5,938 bases of DNA from Betaproteobacteria bacterium (GTDB lineage Bacteria; Pseudomonadota; Gammaproteobacteria; Burkholderiales; Nitrosomonadaceae), in contig JAHZIU010000322.1 of assembly GCA_022601315.1 (NCBI GenBank), forward strand, positions 1 through 5,938, in the 5' to 3' direction. The translations under genes were made by a program, and so were the position numbers. This document shows, in pieces, positions 5,663 to 5,938 of the stretch. A model generated the notes under the pieces. It searched no databases. It had not been told where the DNA came from and saw only the letters and a list, made by a program, of their open reading frames with translations. Within the stretch, counting starts at the first letter, position 1; each line of letters begins with the position of its first letter.

Positions 5663-5938
5663 CTAATAGGTTGGCTCGTACATTAAAGAATTAATATAAG
5701 ATTCCAAATCATTTGGCAAATCTTTTTCTGTTAGGCCATCACTTACAGCAACTCGGAAAACTGCGCCTGCAATGGCGCAAGATACTTCACGGATTTGTGT
5801 AAGTGGCGGATAAATAGCGCCTGAATCTAGATCAGAAACTGAATTTGCGAGTACTTCTGCTGCAGCGAGAAACATATGCTGAGTAATGAGACGCGCTGCG
5901 CTTGCGTGTACCCCCAGACCAATGCCCGGGAAGATATA
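5663..5938 (-). CDS. maeA: Malic enzyme (MaeA type), C-terminal 91 residues, cut by the window edge
   Basis: This is the end of a large-form malic enzyme, which converts malate to pyruvate and CO2 while reducing NAD(P)+. The minus-strand frame is open to base 5938 and begins YIFPGIGLGVHASAARLITQ, the conserved segment of this family. It continues with MFLAAAEVLA, GAIYPPLTQIREVS and a helical tail ending in YEPTY before a TAG stop. The ATG at 5873-5875 is an internal methionine, not a start. The full family length is about 560 residues, so roughly 470 residues lie to the right. The tail stops right after the YxPxY-like position, where E. coli MaeA continues for a few residues as recalled, a minor difference. 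NAD versus NADP preference cannot be read from this part. The gene converges on the diguanylate cyclase gene with an 80-base gap. Confidence 0.9.
   Translation of the reverse strand, partial: YIFPGIGLGVHASAARLITQHMFLAAAEVLANSVSDLDSGAIYPPLTQIREVSCAIAGAVFRVAVSDGLTEKDLPNDLESYINSLMYEPTY

Noticed and set aside
5663..5875. A separate 70-residue minus-strand gene starting at the ATG at 5873-5875
   Set aside because: The same frame continues without a stop to the window edge and reads as conserved malic enzyme sequence, so the ATG is internal.

Overview
The window looks like ordinary chromosomal DNA of a gammaproteobacterium of moderate to low GC content. The evidence is the gene set: a soluble-transhydrogenase-type flavoprotein (SthA family), a large-form malic enzyme (MaeA type), an HDOD protein, a secreted DUF1223 protein and a GAF-GGDEF diguanylate cyclase. 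A CRP-type TGTGA-N6-TCACA palindrome fits the same group. An affiliation with Cellvibrionales or Alteromonadales-like marine or environmental lineages is a guess from gene content. There are no mobile elements, CRISPR arrays, tRNAs or rRNAs.

Layout. (1) Positions 1-576 hold the 3' part of a class I SAM-dependent methyltransferase. Its frame stays open to the left edge and it is AT-rich (about 36% GC by hand count). (2) Positions 577-844 are a spacer with two imperfect hairpins; the larger, at 745-779, is a candidate terminator or operator. (3) Positions 845-3084 are a two-gene operon: an HDOD regulatory protein overlapping by 4 bp an SthA-like FAD/NAD(P) oxidoreductase. (4) Positions 3085-3454 are an AT-rich spacer with helically phased TGTGA repeats. 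(5) Positions 3455-4210 encode an exported DUF1223 protein with a CSSC thioredoxin-like motif. (6) Positions 4211-4601 are a spacer carrying a perfect CRP-like operator at 4472-4491. (7) Positions 4602-5582 encode a GAF-GGDEF diguanylate cyclase with intact active-site and inhibitory-site motifs. (8) Positions 5663-5938, on the minus strand and convergent with the cyclase, hold the C-terminal 91 residues of a malic enzyme cut by the right edge.

How the genes relate. The transhydrogenase-like protein and the malic enzyme both affect NAD(P)H balance. The HDOD protein and the cyclase are signalling proteins, and the CRP-like site could link cAMP to c-di-GMP synthesis. Only the HDOD/SthA-like pair is clearly co-transcribed; the other links are inference. 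I found no convincing sign of a wholly new system. The points most worth checking are the HDOD-transhydrogenase coupling, the cofactor-site differences in the SthA-like protein, the CRP-like operator, and the dyad upstream of the HDOD gene.
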